Shown here one piece after another: positions 17,189 through 26,700 of a DNA stretch of 64,000 nt (position 1 is the first letter of the stretch; each line of letters starts with the position of its first letter). The stretch comes from CAVVIH01 sp963748295 (GTDB lineage Bacteria > Acidobacteriota > Vicinamibacteria > Vicinamibacterales > 2-12-FULL-66-21): NCBI GenBank assembly GCA_963748295.1, contig CAVVIH010000001.1, positions 186,001 to 250,000 of the forward strand, written 5' to 3'. Position numbers and translations under genes: made by a program. The notes beneath the pieces were generated by a model. It searched no databases. It worked only from the letters and a program-made list of their open reading frames with translations, and was not told the DNA's origin.

Positions 17189-18367
17189 ATGTTGCGCGCG
17201 TTCCTCGCGTTCTCCCTGATTGCTCTGACCATGCAGACCACCACCAAACAAATCGTGACTGCCGGCCCCCCGCCGGTCGGCCCCTACAGCCCGGCCGTCA
17301 AGGCCGGCGGCTTCATCTACGTGTCCGGCACGCTCGCGCAGGGTCCCGACGGCGCGATCGCCATCACCGGCAAGGGCGACATCGCGGCGCAGACGCGGCG
17401 CGTCATCGAACGGATGCGCGAGATTCTCGGCGCCGCCGGCTCGTCGCTCGATCAGGTTGTCGCGGTGACGGTGTACCTGAAGAACCAGGCGGACTTTGCC
17501 GCCATGAACGACGTCTACAAGACGTTCTGGACCGCCAATCCTCCGACGCGTACCACGGTGATCACCGAGCTGGTGCTTCCCGACGCGCTCGTCGAGATGT
17601 CGATGATCGCGGTCCCGGCGGGCGCCGAGCGGGTCGCGATCCATCCCGAGGGATGGATGAAGTCGCCGAACCCATACAGCTACGCGATCCGCAGTGGCGA
17701 GACGCTCTTCCTCTCCGGCCTGGTGTCGAGAAACGGCCGCGACAACAGCGTGGTCACCGGCGACGTGCCGACGCAGACGCGGACCGTCATGGACAACGCC
17801 GGAGAGTTGCTGAAGGCCGCGGGGATGACGCACGCGAACGTCGTCAGCGCGCGCGTCTATCTGCCCGATGCGTCGACGTTCCAGCAGATGAACGAGACGT
17901 ACCGCAGCTATTTCAAATCCGATCCCCCCGCCCGCGCCACGGTGAAGGCGGGCCTTGCCGGCAGCCAGTACAACGTCGAGATCACGATGGTGGCATCGGC
18001 TGCGCCGCGAAAGGCCATCTCGGACGGCCGCGCGCCGAATCCGAACCTGAGCGCGGCGATCAGCGCCGGACAGCACGTGTACCTGTCCGGCGTTCTGGGC
18101 AACACGCCCGAGACGAAAGGCGACGCCGCGGCGCAGACGCGCGAAACGCTGGCGCGCATCGGCAAGGCTCTCGAGGCAGCCGGCTGCACGCCTCAGGACG
18201 TCGTCGACAGCCTCGTCTACCTGACGGACATGAAGAACTACACGGCGATGAACGACGTCTACCGGCCGTTCTTCGGAAAGGATTTTCCGGCGCGGGCCAC
18301 CGTGCAGACCGGCCTGGTCGCGCCTGACGGTCTCGTGGAGATCATGGTCACGGCGGTGAAACGGTGA
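17189..18367 (+). CDS. Protein with three tandem RidA (YjgF/UK114) domains
   Basis: RidA enzymes hydrolyse the reactive enamines or imines made by threonine and serine dehydratases. This 392-residue protein contains three complete RidA units: about residues 18-145, 150-270 and 272-392. Each keeps the catalytic Arg in a P(T/A)R(A/T)TV motif (PTRTTV, PARATV, PARATV) and an E(M/I) strand downstream. The ATG at 17189 would add MLRAFLAFSLIALT, which looks like a signal sequence; the in-frame ATG at 17231 (MQTTTKQIVTAG) is the classical RidA N-terminus. TAGAAT at 17177-17182, six bases before 17189, favours the longer form from a leaderless message. The stop overlaps the dehydratase start by 4 bases. 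Confidence 0.88.
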   Translation: MLRAFLAFSLIALTMQTTTKQIVTAGPPPVGPYSPAVKAGGFIYVSGTLAQGPDGAIAITGKGDIAAQTRRVIERMREILGAAGSSLDQVVAVTVYLKNQADFAAMNDVYKTFWTANPPTRTTVITELVLPDALVEMSMIAVPAGAERVAIHPEGWMKSPNPYSYAIRSGETLFLSGLVSRNGRDNSVVTGDVPTQTRTVMDNAGELLKAAGMTHANVVSARVYLPDASTFQQMNETYRSYFKSDPPARATVKAGLAGSQYNVEITMVASAAPRKAISDGRAPNPNLSAAISAGQHVYLSGVLGNTPETKGDAAAQTRETLARIGKALEAAGCTPQDVVDSLVYLTDMKNYTAMNDVYRPFFGKDFPARATVQTGLVAPDGLVEIMVTAVKR

Positions 18368-19344
18368 ACGTCGAAACGATGAAGCTGCCGCTCGGCCGCG
18401 AGGTGTTCGACGTCGCCTACTCGCGCGTCGCGCCGAGCACCAACCGGACGCCGCTGATGTCCTCGCGCATGCTCCAGGAGCTGACCGGGTTCGACGTCCG
18501 CCTCAAGGCAGAGATGTTCCAGCGCACCGGGTCCTACAAGATCCGCGGCCCGCTGAACAAGTTCGCCGAGCTGACCGAGGACGAGCGGCGCCGCGGCGTG
18601 GTGTGTTCCTCGGCCGGCAACCACGCGCAGGGCGTGGCGCTGGCGGCCCGCATCTATGGCATCAACGCGGTCGTCGTGATGGCCGAGAACGCGACGCCGT
18701 CGAAGGTTGCCGCTACTCGCGGTTATGGCGCCGAGGTTGTTCTCCACGGCAGCATCTGGGACGAGGCGAACGAGAAGGCGCAGCAGCTGGTTCGCGAACG
18801 CGGGCTGACCTACATCCACCCGTTCGACGACCTTCAGCTGATTGCCGGTCAGGGAACGCTCGGCCTCGAGGTGATTCGCGACTGGCCCGACGTGGATGTG
18901 ATCGTCGTCCCGATTGGCGGCGGCGGGCTCATCTCCGGCGTCGCGATGGCGGTGAAGGCCCACAAACCCGCCGTCAGGGTCATCGGCGTCGAATCCTCCG
19001 GCGCGCCCGGCATGCGCGACAGCGTGAAGGCCGGAAGCGTGGTCACGCTGGATCGGGTGGATTGCATCATCGACGGCCTCCGCGTGAAGCGCGTCGGCCA
19101 GACCACGTTCGAAGTGGTGCGGCGGTTCGTCGACGACATCGTCACGCTTCCCGACGAACAGATCTTCGATGCGATGCTGTGGGTGATGAGCCACGCGAAG
19201 CTCGTGGTGGAGGGCGCTGCCGCGGCGCCGGTCGCGGCCTTGCTCCATGGCCTCGTCAAGGCACCGGCGGGATCGAAAGTCGTATGCGTGCTGAGCGGCG
19301 GCAACGTGAACCTGGATCAGCTCCGCGGGCTGCGTTGGAACTGA
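18364..19344 (+). CDS. PLP-dependent threonine/serine dehydratase
   Basis: An intact 326-residue fold-type II PLP enzyme that deaminates threonine to 2-oxobutyrate through an enamine. Key motifs: TGSYKIRGPLNKF with the Schiff-base Lys, SSAGNHAQGVALAA, and the phosphate-binding IGGGGLISGVAMAV. There is no C-terminal ACT domain, so it matches the short catabolic (TdcB-like) or serine-racemase-like class and not feedback-regulated IlvA. GTG 18364 overlaps the triple-RidA stop (GTGA). The coupling puts the enamine producer beside its detoxifying enzyme, which is strong functional support for both calls. Confidence 0.92.
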   Translation: MNVETMKLPLGREVFDVAYSRVAPSTNRTPLMSSRMLQELTGFDVRLKAEMFQRTGSYKIRGPLNKFAELTEDERRRGVVCSSAGNHAQGVALAARIYGINAVVVMAENATPSKVAATRGYGAEVVLHGSIWDEANEKAQQLVRERGLTYIHPFDDLQLIAGQGTLGLEVIRDWPDVDVIVVPIGGGGLISGVAMAVKAHKPAVRVIGVESSGAPGMRDSVKAGSVVTLDRVDCIIDGLRVKRVGQTTFEVVRRFVDDIVTLPDEQIFDAMLWVMSHAKLVVEGAAAAPVAALLHGLVKAPAGSKVVCVLSGGNVNLDQLRGLRWN

Positions 19345-19868
19345 GCCCCGTCCGGATAGGCATCTCCGCGTGTCTGCTGGGTGAAGAGGTCAGGTTCGAC
19401 GGCGGGCACAAACTCGACACCTTCCTGACGGATATCCTCGGTCCACTCGTGCAGTGGGTGCCGGTTTGCCCCGAAGTGGAAGTCGGAATGGGGACGCCTC
19501 GTGAGCCGCTCCGCCTCCACCGGTCCGGAAAAGAGCTTCGCATGATCACTGTGCGAACAGGCCATGACTACACCGAAGCGATGAACCGGTGGGCGGACAT
19601 GCGGCTGCGGGAACTCGCCGGCGAAGATCTCTGCGGCTACGTGCTCAAGAGCGACTCGCCGAGTTGCGGAATGGAAGGCGTGAAGGTGTATGACGAGGCG
19701 GGTGTGCCCGAGCGAAGCGGGCGCGGCCTGTTCGCGCAGATCCTGATGCAGCACATGCCCTGGCTCCCGGTAGAAGAGGAAGGCCGGCTGAGGGACAAGC
19801 AACTGCGGGAGCATTTTCTCGAGCGCGTTTTCGCGCTCCACCGCCTGAACGATCGCGGGCGGGGCTGA
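19335..19868 (+). CDS. DUF523 family protein (TudS-like)
   Basis: A 177-residue cysteine-containing protein. Motifs: VRIGISACLLGEEVRFDGGH, VPVCPEVEVGMGTPREPLRL and YVLKSDSPSCGMEGVK. The three conserved cysteines (ISACLL, VCPE, PSCG) are the pattern of DUF523, a family that includes the Fe-S enzyme thiouracil desulfurase TudS. The frame has no ATG before the conserved core; TTG 19335, inside the end of the dehydratase gene, is the likely start. The function in this organism is not certain; desulfuration of a thiolated metabolite is an inference from the family. Confidence 0.85.
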   Translation: MELSPVRIGISACLLGEEVRFDGGHKLDTFLTDILGPLVQWVPVCPEVEVGMGTPREPLRLHRSGKELRMITVRTGHDYTEAMNRWADMRLRELAGEDLCGYVLKSDSPSCGMEGVKVYDEAGVPERSGRGLFAQILMQHMPWLPVEEEGRLRDKQLREHFLERVFALHRLNDRGRG

Positions 19869-20015
19869 TCGTACCTAAGAACTTCGCTACGTACTCTCCT
19901 CCAGAACTCAGCATAACTCGCTGCTGCCGAGGTTGCTTTCCCCTCGATTTGCACGATTTCAATACGCGATTTCGCTGGCATTCCGATTGCGCTGACGGAT
20001 CTCTGGAGCAGTTGA

Positions 20016-22143
20016 ATGCGGCGCGAGGTGCTCGTCGGGCTCGTTGTGATGATGGCGGCGGCGGTGTCGTACGCCGCGGTCCGAACTGTTGCCTTTACCG
20101 TTTCGATTGCTGATGAGCTCGAGCGCGCCGTAACCCTTGCCGCAGCTGAGGCCGCGCGCGCAGGCGACGATCGTCTACGACCGTCACGAGAATCCCGCAT
20201 TCTCCTTCTACACGGAACAGCGGACCGACGTGTCGCTCGATCAGGTGTCGCGGCACATGATTGCCGCGCTGCTGTCGGTCGAGGATCGCCGCTTCTACTC
20301 GCACCACGGCCTCGATCCGATCCGCATCGCCGGAGCGGCGTGGCGCAACATGCGGGCCGGACGGATCATCGAGGGCGGCAGCACCGTCACGCAGCAGCTG
20401 GCCCGTGCGACGGTGCTGACAAGAAGCCGCACGTTCGAGCGCAAGCTGCGCGAAGCGCTCATCGCACTGCGGCTCGAGGAACGCTACTCGAAAGCACGGA
20501 TCCTCGAGGAGTATCTCAACACGGTGTATTTCGGCGAGGGGTTCTACGGGGTTGAAGCGGCATCGCGGGGATACTTCCGGAAGTCCGCCGCGCAGCTCGA
20601 GCCGGCCGAGGCGGCGCTGCTCGCGGCGCTCGTGCGCGCGCCGTCGACCGATGCTCCATGCCTCGCACCCGAACGCGCCATCGCCCGCCGAAATCTGGTT
20701 CTTCGGCTGATGCGCCAGGAGCAGCACATCTCAGATGCGGATCTCGCCGCGGCACTGAAAGCGCCGATTCCTGATCCGCGTCACGACGCAACGCTCCAGT
20801 CGGCCTCCGAAACCGGCAGCGCCAGCGGCCAGTACTTCCAGGAAGAAGTCAGGCGGCAGCTGTTTGCGCTGTTTGGCGCCGAGCGCGTCCTGCAAGGTGG
20901 GCTGCGCGTGTATTCCACCTACGATCCGTCGCTGCAGGCCGCCGCGGAAACGGCCGTGACGACGCGCATTCAGCAGATCGCGAAGCGCCGGCCGCGCGCG
21001 AAGGATCTGCAGGGCAGCCTGGTTGCCATCGAGCCGCGCAGCGGCGACGTGCTCGCGCTGGTCGGCGGGCGCAGCTTCGACGAGAGCCCGTTCAATCGGG
21101 CGACACAGGCGCACCGGCAGGCGGGTTCCGCGTTCAAGCCGATCATCTACGCGGCAGCGCTCGAGCGCGGCTATGCGCCCGGCTCGCTGCTGCGGGACCT
21201 CGATTCGCCGCTCGAGGCCGTCGATGGACCCTGGCTGCCGTCGGGTGAGCACGAGGCGAACGAATACACGCTCCGCCGCGCGTTGAAGCTGTCGAGCAAC
21301 CGCGCGGCCGCGCAGCTGCTCAGGCTGATCGGCCTCGGCACCACGCTGTACTACGCGCAGCGGCTCGGCATCGCGTCGGAGTTGCCGATGGTTCCCTCGC
21401 TGGCGCTCGGCACCGGTGAGGTCACCCTGATGGAGCTGACGTCATCGTACGGCGCGTTTGCCAACCGCGGACGCGTCGCGAAGCCGCGCCTGATCACGCA
21501 CGTCACCGATGCGCAAGGCCAGACGCTCTGGCGGTCGCCGCAGGCGAGCGTGCAGGCGATCAGCGAAACCACCGCCTATCTGATGTCGAGCATGCTCGCC
21601 GACGTCGTCTCGAGCGGAACGGCGACAGGTGTCCGCGCCGCCGGCTTCCGGCTGCCGGCTGCCGGCAAGACCGGGACGACCGACGATTACACGGATGCGT
21701 GGTTCATCGGCTACACGCCCAGCCTCGTCGCCGGTGTCTGGTTCGGCATGGACGTCCCGGCGCCGATCATGTCGGGCGGATTCGCCGGCGTGGTTGCAGT
21801 GCCGGCGTGGGCGAGTTTCATGCAGGCGGCGACGAAGGGTGCGCGCGCGGAGTGGTACGCAACACCGCCCGACGTCGAGCGCATTGCAATCTGCCGCCGC
21901 TCCGGCGCCCGCGCAACCGAGGCCTGCCGTCATCCCGAGCTGGTCCCGGTGACATATCTCGCCGCCGCGGGTGCGTCAGTCCCCGACTTCGAGTCGACCA
22001 GCGAGCCGCCGGTGTATGAAGATCTCTTTCCGGTAGGCAGCGGACCGACGGAGATCTGTCCGATTCACAACGATCCCGCGCATCCGCTCCAGCCGATTAC
22101 CGTCGGCACGGACATAAGACGCCTGTCACAGCGTTATCAGTAG
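20016..22143 (+). CDS. Class A penicillin-binding protein, PBP1A-type (frameshift near N-terminus)
   Basis: A bifunctional murein synthase of about 708 residues. The ATG at 20016 gives a signal anchor (VLVGLVVMMAAAVSYAA); a one-base break near 20150 joins it to the main frame. The GT51 transglycosylase has EDRRFYSHHGLDPIRIAGAA with catalytic Glu and EGGSTVTQQLARA. The transpeptidase has GSAFKPIIYAAA (SxxK), LSSNRAAAQ (SxN) and AGKTGTTDDYTDAWFIGYTP (KTG). The C-terminal tail has paired Cys (IAICRR.. TEACRHPE.. TEICPIHND), as often seen in these proteins. A second such gene lies at 34458. The gene overlaps the convergent VKOR-like gene by 18 bases. Confidence 0.9.
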
Positions 22144-22542
22144 CGCGAACAGCGCCGCGTTGCAGACGTGACCCACCCAGCAGATGCGGCACTGATGGCC
22201 GTTGCTGATCAGGCTCCACGCCAGGAACACGCTCATCACGACCGCCGGAAACGTCATCGCCGCGAGCATCCATGAAGGCCAGCCAAGCAGAAGTCCCGCG
22301 GCGAGGAGCGCGTAGAGGGTGACGCCAAGCGCCGCGTTGGGAACACCGATCAGGCTGGCGCGCGGGCTCCGAAAGAGCACCGCGCAGCCGCCGTGTTCGA
22401 GCTGGCAGATCTCGGGCCCGGTCAGCCATGACGGCAGAACGCGGTAGTGCCCGTAGAGCGCCGCAGCAGCAGCCGCGGCCCCGCCGATCAGCGCCATCCA
22501 GATGAGGACGTGCTGAAGATTGATTGCGACGATGTGGATCAC
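22126..22542 (-). CDS. Vitamin K epoxide reductase (VKOR) family membrane protein
   Basis: A 138-residue protein with four hydrophobic helices. The CxxC redox centre is HQCRICWVGHV in the last helix region. A second cysteine pair, EICQLEHGGCAVLF, and the serine/glycine motif PRASLIGVPNAALGV are the loop cysteines of bacterial VKOR. These enzymes take electrons from DsbA-like thioredoxins and pass them to quinone, supporting disulfide formation. GTG 22542 is the likely start. No DsbA partner is fused or adjacent. Confidence 0.82.
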   Translation of the reverse strand: MIHIVAINLQHVLIWMALIGGAAAAAAALYGHYRVLPSWLTGPEICQLEHGGCAVLFRSPRASLIGVPNAALGVTLYALLAAGLLLGWPSWMLAAMTFPAVVMSVFLAWSLISNGHQCRICWVGHVCNAALFALLITL

Positions 22543-22577
22543 GTTGTCAACTCTCGGGTTGCGGAGGACACGGTGTT

Positions 22578-22897
22578 GGAGATGAGGAGAATACGGAGAT
22601 CACAGAGTTTCTAACACGGAGGCACGGAGACACGGAGGACGCACGGAGAGGAACTCCAAAACAACTTTAGGGCAGCGTGACGTGAAGGCCTGTGGCGCCG
22701 CGCTACGCGCGGCACGAACCGAACAAGACGAACGAACACAAGTGGCCATCCGTTTCAGAGCCACTTGTGTTCGTCCGTCTTGTTCGGTTCGTCCGGCCCG
22801 CCGAAGGCGGGCGGGCCACAGGCCCTCCGTGCGTCCTCCGTGTCTCCGTGTCTCCGTGTTGAGAATCTCCGTGAACTCCGCCTGCCTCCTCATCTCA
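22578..22897. repeat. Nested long palindrome of CACGGAG words
   Basis: This 352-bp gap has no gene; it is occupied by a nested inverted repeat. From outside in: GAGATGAGGAG (near 22580) pairs with its complement at about 22886-22896; 36-bp arms of CACGGAG/GACACGGAG words, 22613-22648 against 22825-22860, have one mismatch; 10-bp arms GGCCTGTGGC 22687-22696 and GCCACAGGCC 22815-22824 are perfect; 33-bp arms 22714-22746 and 22760-22792 have one mismatch around a 13-nt loop. A 38-nt segment (22649-22686) has no partner. No transposase or target duplication was seen. Confidence 0.88.
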
Positions 22898-23755
22898 ATC
22901 ACCGTGAACTCGACGATCATTTTCCGCTGGCGTTGCCTGACACTGCGGGCACCAGTACGTCAGCCTCGCATCGGATCCCTGCTTCCTGACCCGGATCGCA
23001 GTTCCGCAGCGCCGGCAGGGGAGCCGCGCACGGCCGTAGACCCACAAACGCTCGCTCGGATCGTCGCGCCGCGTCGTCCTTCGGAATCCGCCATAAGTCG
23101 TCATCGGCGCGAGCCTTCCTGAGACATTCGTCCGAAGGAATTTCAAAGCCGTGTCGATCAGGCAGGCCACCTGATCGGCCGAGAGATCGCGGACGGTCGC
23201 GAGAGGATTCACCCCGCAGGCGAAGAGCACCTCGGACTTGTAGACGTTGCCGATGCCTGCGACGACGCGCTGGTTGAGCAGGACGTCACCGACCGCAGTA
23301 TCCGCGCGGGCGGTCAGTCTCCGAATCGCGTCGGCGCGGTCGAACTGCTCGCCGAGCAGGTCGGGCCCCAGCCGGCGCAGTTCCTCGTGCTTCTCGACCC
23401 GGGCGGACTCGATGAACTCCGCGACCGGGATGTTGAAACCCACGGCCTCGAACTCGTTCGTCGCAACCACGATCCGCATGTCGCGTCGCGGGCGCTGCCA
23501 GCGCTCGCCAGGCCTGTAGATGTGCCAGCTGCCGTTCATGCGCATGTGCGTCCGGAGCGTCTGCCCGCCGGAGAAGCGCATCAGCAGGTGCTTCCCGCGG
23601 GCGGCGACGGCCTCGACGGTCTGGCCGGTGAGCGGCGAGTCGTCATGCACCCGCGTCAGCGCCGGGAACACCGACTCGAAGCGGACCACGCGCTGGCCGC
23701 CGAGCGCGCGGTGCAGCGTCAGCGCCGCGCGGTGGATGGTATCTCCTTCAGGCAC
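22895..23755 (-). CDS. nei: Fpg/Nei-family DNA glycosylase (endonuclease VIII-like)
   Basis: An intact 286-residue base-excision repair enzyme that removes oxidised pyrimidines and nicks the abasic site. The mature N-terminus PEGDTIHRAA supplies the catalytic Pro and Glu. The helix-two-turn-helix motif reads VVAGIGNVYKSEVLFACGVN and the C-terminal zinc finger has CRRCGTAI and YWCPQCQ. PEGDTI instead of PELPEV marks it as Nei and not Fpg. Its ATG lies 8 bases inside the end of the lhr gene, so the two are cotranslated. Confidence 0.93.
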   Translation of the reverse strand: MPEGDTIHRAALTLHRALGGQRVVRFESVFPALTRVHDDSPLTGQTVEAVAARGKHLLMRFSGGQTLRTHMRMNGSWHIYRPGERWQRPRRDMRIVVATNEFEAVGFNIPVAEFIESARVEKHEELRRLGPDLLGEQFDRADAIRRLTARADTAVGDVLLNQRVVAGIGNVYKSEVLFACGVNPLATVRDLSADQVACLIDTALKFLRTNVSGRLAPMTTYGGFRRTTRRDDPSERLWVYGRARLPCRRCGTAIRVRKQGSDARLTYWCPQCQATPAENDRRVHGD

Positions 23756-26700
23756 GTCGATCGGCGGTTGCGAGCGGCACTTCCGGCGCCCTCGCCGAGC
23801 GGCGGATCTGGAATCCCATCGCCGACGGGTAGAACCCGGCGTCGACGAGGAAGTCCGCCAGCGGGTGTTCGGACGCGGCGATGCCGTTGATCTCGCCGAT
23901 CAAGACCGGCGCACGCGCCACCTGATCCTCGGCGAGATGGGCGAGCCGCTCCCCGAGTGCGCGCGCGACCTGCGACCGCTGCGGCTCGTCTTCCGGCAGC
24001 CAGGCGAGCAGCTGCCGCGCGCCGCGGCTGATGTAGGCGGCGAGAGCGCCGTTCACGAGAATCACCAGCGCTCCAACCGATCGTGTCGGGCCGCGTCCGG
24101 CACTCTCCTGTCCGAGCGCCGGCCACTGCAGAATCGTTCCGTACGGATTCGCCGGATCGGTCGCGGCGAGCACCAGGCTTTCGGCGTGCTCCGGTGGTTC
24201 TCTCAGCGAGCGGAGCAGATCGAGCGCCGGGGGGAGCGCGAACTGCGTTGCCCCGACACCCGCGACGAAATAGCCCCGGCGGATTCGACCGGCATCCTCC
24301 ATTGCTTTCAGCACGTCGTAAACGGCACTGAAGCCGCCGAAGATGCCTTCCGCCGCGGCGACCTCGCGCGTGAGCACGCCATAACGCGACAGCAGCTGCT
24401 GCGCGAGAGCCGCGGATGCTTCAGTCTGCGTCGGCGGCGCTCCGGCGCGTTCGCTGACGAGCGACCATCGGCCCTCGGCTGCCGGCGGCGCCACCCGGCG
24501 GCTTCGGAAGGCACGGCCGGTGGCCGGCTTGCGCGGGCGGCGCTCCGGCGGGCGGATGAATGCCCGCAGCGCGTGAAGCGTGTCGTTCGTCAGCGCACCA
24601 CGCCACACCAGATTCCAGAGCGCATCGACGGTTTCGTTCGGGTACCCACCGCCGGCCGCTTCGTGAATCGCACCAAAGAACGACGCTCCTTCGCTGCGGA
24701 GGTACTCGACGATCGCCTGCTCTCGCGACGACAGGTCGCTCGAGCGACGACGGCCTGCGCAGCCGCGCGAAGTGATCGGCCAGATAGAGGGCAAGACGGC
24801 CGTCGCGTTCGCCGAGCGGTTCGATGCCGGCCCACACGACTTCGCCGGCGGCGGTCAACGCGTCGAGATCCGCGGAACTGTAATTCTCGATGCGTGCGGG
24901 AAGGATTTCGGTTTCGAGCAGTGAGGCCGGCAGCGGCGCACCCTGCAGGTTTTCGACCGCATCGAGCAGCGCGTCGAGGCCGAGGCGGCGCCGCGAGACG
25001 CCCTGCCACTGCGTGATGAGCCTGCCGAGCACGGGAGGATCGACCGGCTCGACCTGCTTCCTGATCCGCGCCAGCGACCGGCGGCGGATCGTCTGCAGCA
25101 CGTCGGCATCGCACCATTCACGGCCGGTCCCGCCGGGACGGAATTCTCCCTCGAGCAGCCGCCCCGCCGCGGCGAGATCCTTCAGGATGGTTTCCGCGGT
25201 CGAGCGGCCGAGGCCGTAGCGCGCTGCGAAGTCGGTCGTCGTAAATGGCGCATGCGTGCGCGCGTAGCGCCGCGACAACTCCGCCGCCGCGTTCGGCACG
25301 GCATCGAGCAGCCCTTCGGGAAGACCCGGCGGCAGCGGAACCCCGAGCGCGTCGCGATACCGGCCTGCGTATTCGACCGGGATCGCACGCGGTTCGCCGG
25401 CAATGTTGACGATCACCGCGCGGCGCGCGGTCACGAGATCCTCGAGCGTGGCTCGCGCATCGACCCGCGATCGCCGCGCGATCTCCGCCTCCGACAGATC
25501 GCCGAGCCGGAGCAGCAGATCGTGCACGCCGTCGGCCGATCGTGCGTGATGCGCCTCGTCGAGGTTCTGCAGCTGCGCTTCGGCTTCAGCGATTGCGTCC
25601 GCGTCGAGCAGCTCACGCAGCTCCGCTTCGCCGAGCAGCTCGCGAAGCTGCGCCTGATCGATCGCCAGCGCCTGTGCCCGGCGTTCGGCGAGCGGCGCGT
25701 CGCCGTCGTACAGATAGTTCGCGACGTAGCCAAACAACAACGACGAGGCGAACGGCGATGGCATCGTCGAATCGACCGTGACCGGCTTGATCTCGCGCCG
25801 TTCCAGGCGCCGCAGCGTTTCGACCAGCGCCGGCATATCGAAGACGTCGCGAAGGCACTCCCGATAGGCCTCGAGCAGCATCGGGAACGAGCCGAATCGG
25901 GACGCGACCGCCAGCAGATCGGCCGCGCGTTTGCGCTGCTGCCAGAGCGGGCTTCGTCCGCCGGGACGCCGCTTCGGCAACAGCAGCGCACGTCCCGCCG
26001 CTTCACGGAACTTGGCGGCGAACAGCGCTGTCCCGCCGAGTTGCCGCAGGACCAGGCCTTCGACTTCTTCGGATGCCGGCAGCATCAGGTTCGGGTCCGG
26101 CGGCTGTTCGGTCTCCGGAAACCGCACGACGAACCCATCGTCGGTCCACATCGTTTCGACGTCGAGGCCCTTCTCGGTGCGGGCGCGCTCGACGACGGCC
26201 ATGGCCCAGGGGGCGTGGACGCGGCCGCCAAAGGGTGAGAGGACGCAGACACGCCAGTCGCCGAGCTCGTCGCGACAGCGTTCGATGATGATCGTGCGGT
26301 CGTCGGGCGCGGCGCCGGCGGCGGCGACCTGATCGGCCACGTAGCGGATCAGGTTCTCCGCGGCCTGCTGATCCAGGTCGTGATGCTTCACGAGCCGCTG
26401 AACTGCTGCAGGCGCGGGAAGCGTGCGAAGCGTTCGTACCAGCTCGCCGATGTGCCGGCCCAGCTCGAGCGGGCGGTTCGCCGAGTCCGCCTTCCAGAAC
26501 GGCATCTTGCCCGGTTCGCCGGGAGCCGGCGTCACGAGCACGCGATCGTGCGTGATCTCTTCGATTCGCCAGGTGGAGGCGCCGAGGAGGAACGTCTCGC
26601 CGACGCGGCTCTCGAAAACCATTTCTTCGTCCAGCTCGCCCACGCGTGCGCCAGGTCCGCGCTCGCCGAGCAGGAACACGCCGTAGAGCCCGCGGTCCGG

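Noticed and set aside
22578..22897. Insertion sequence with terminal inverted repeats
   Set aside because: The space between the arms cannot encode a transposase and the arms are nested around one centre, not ends of an element.
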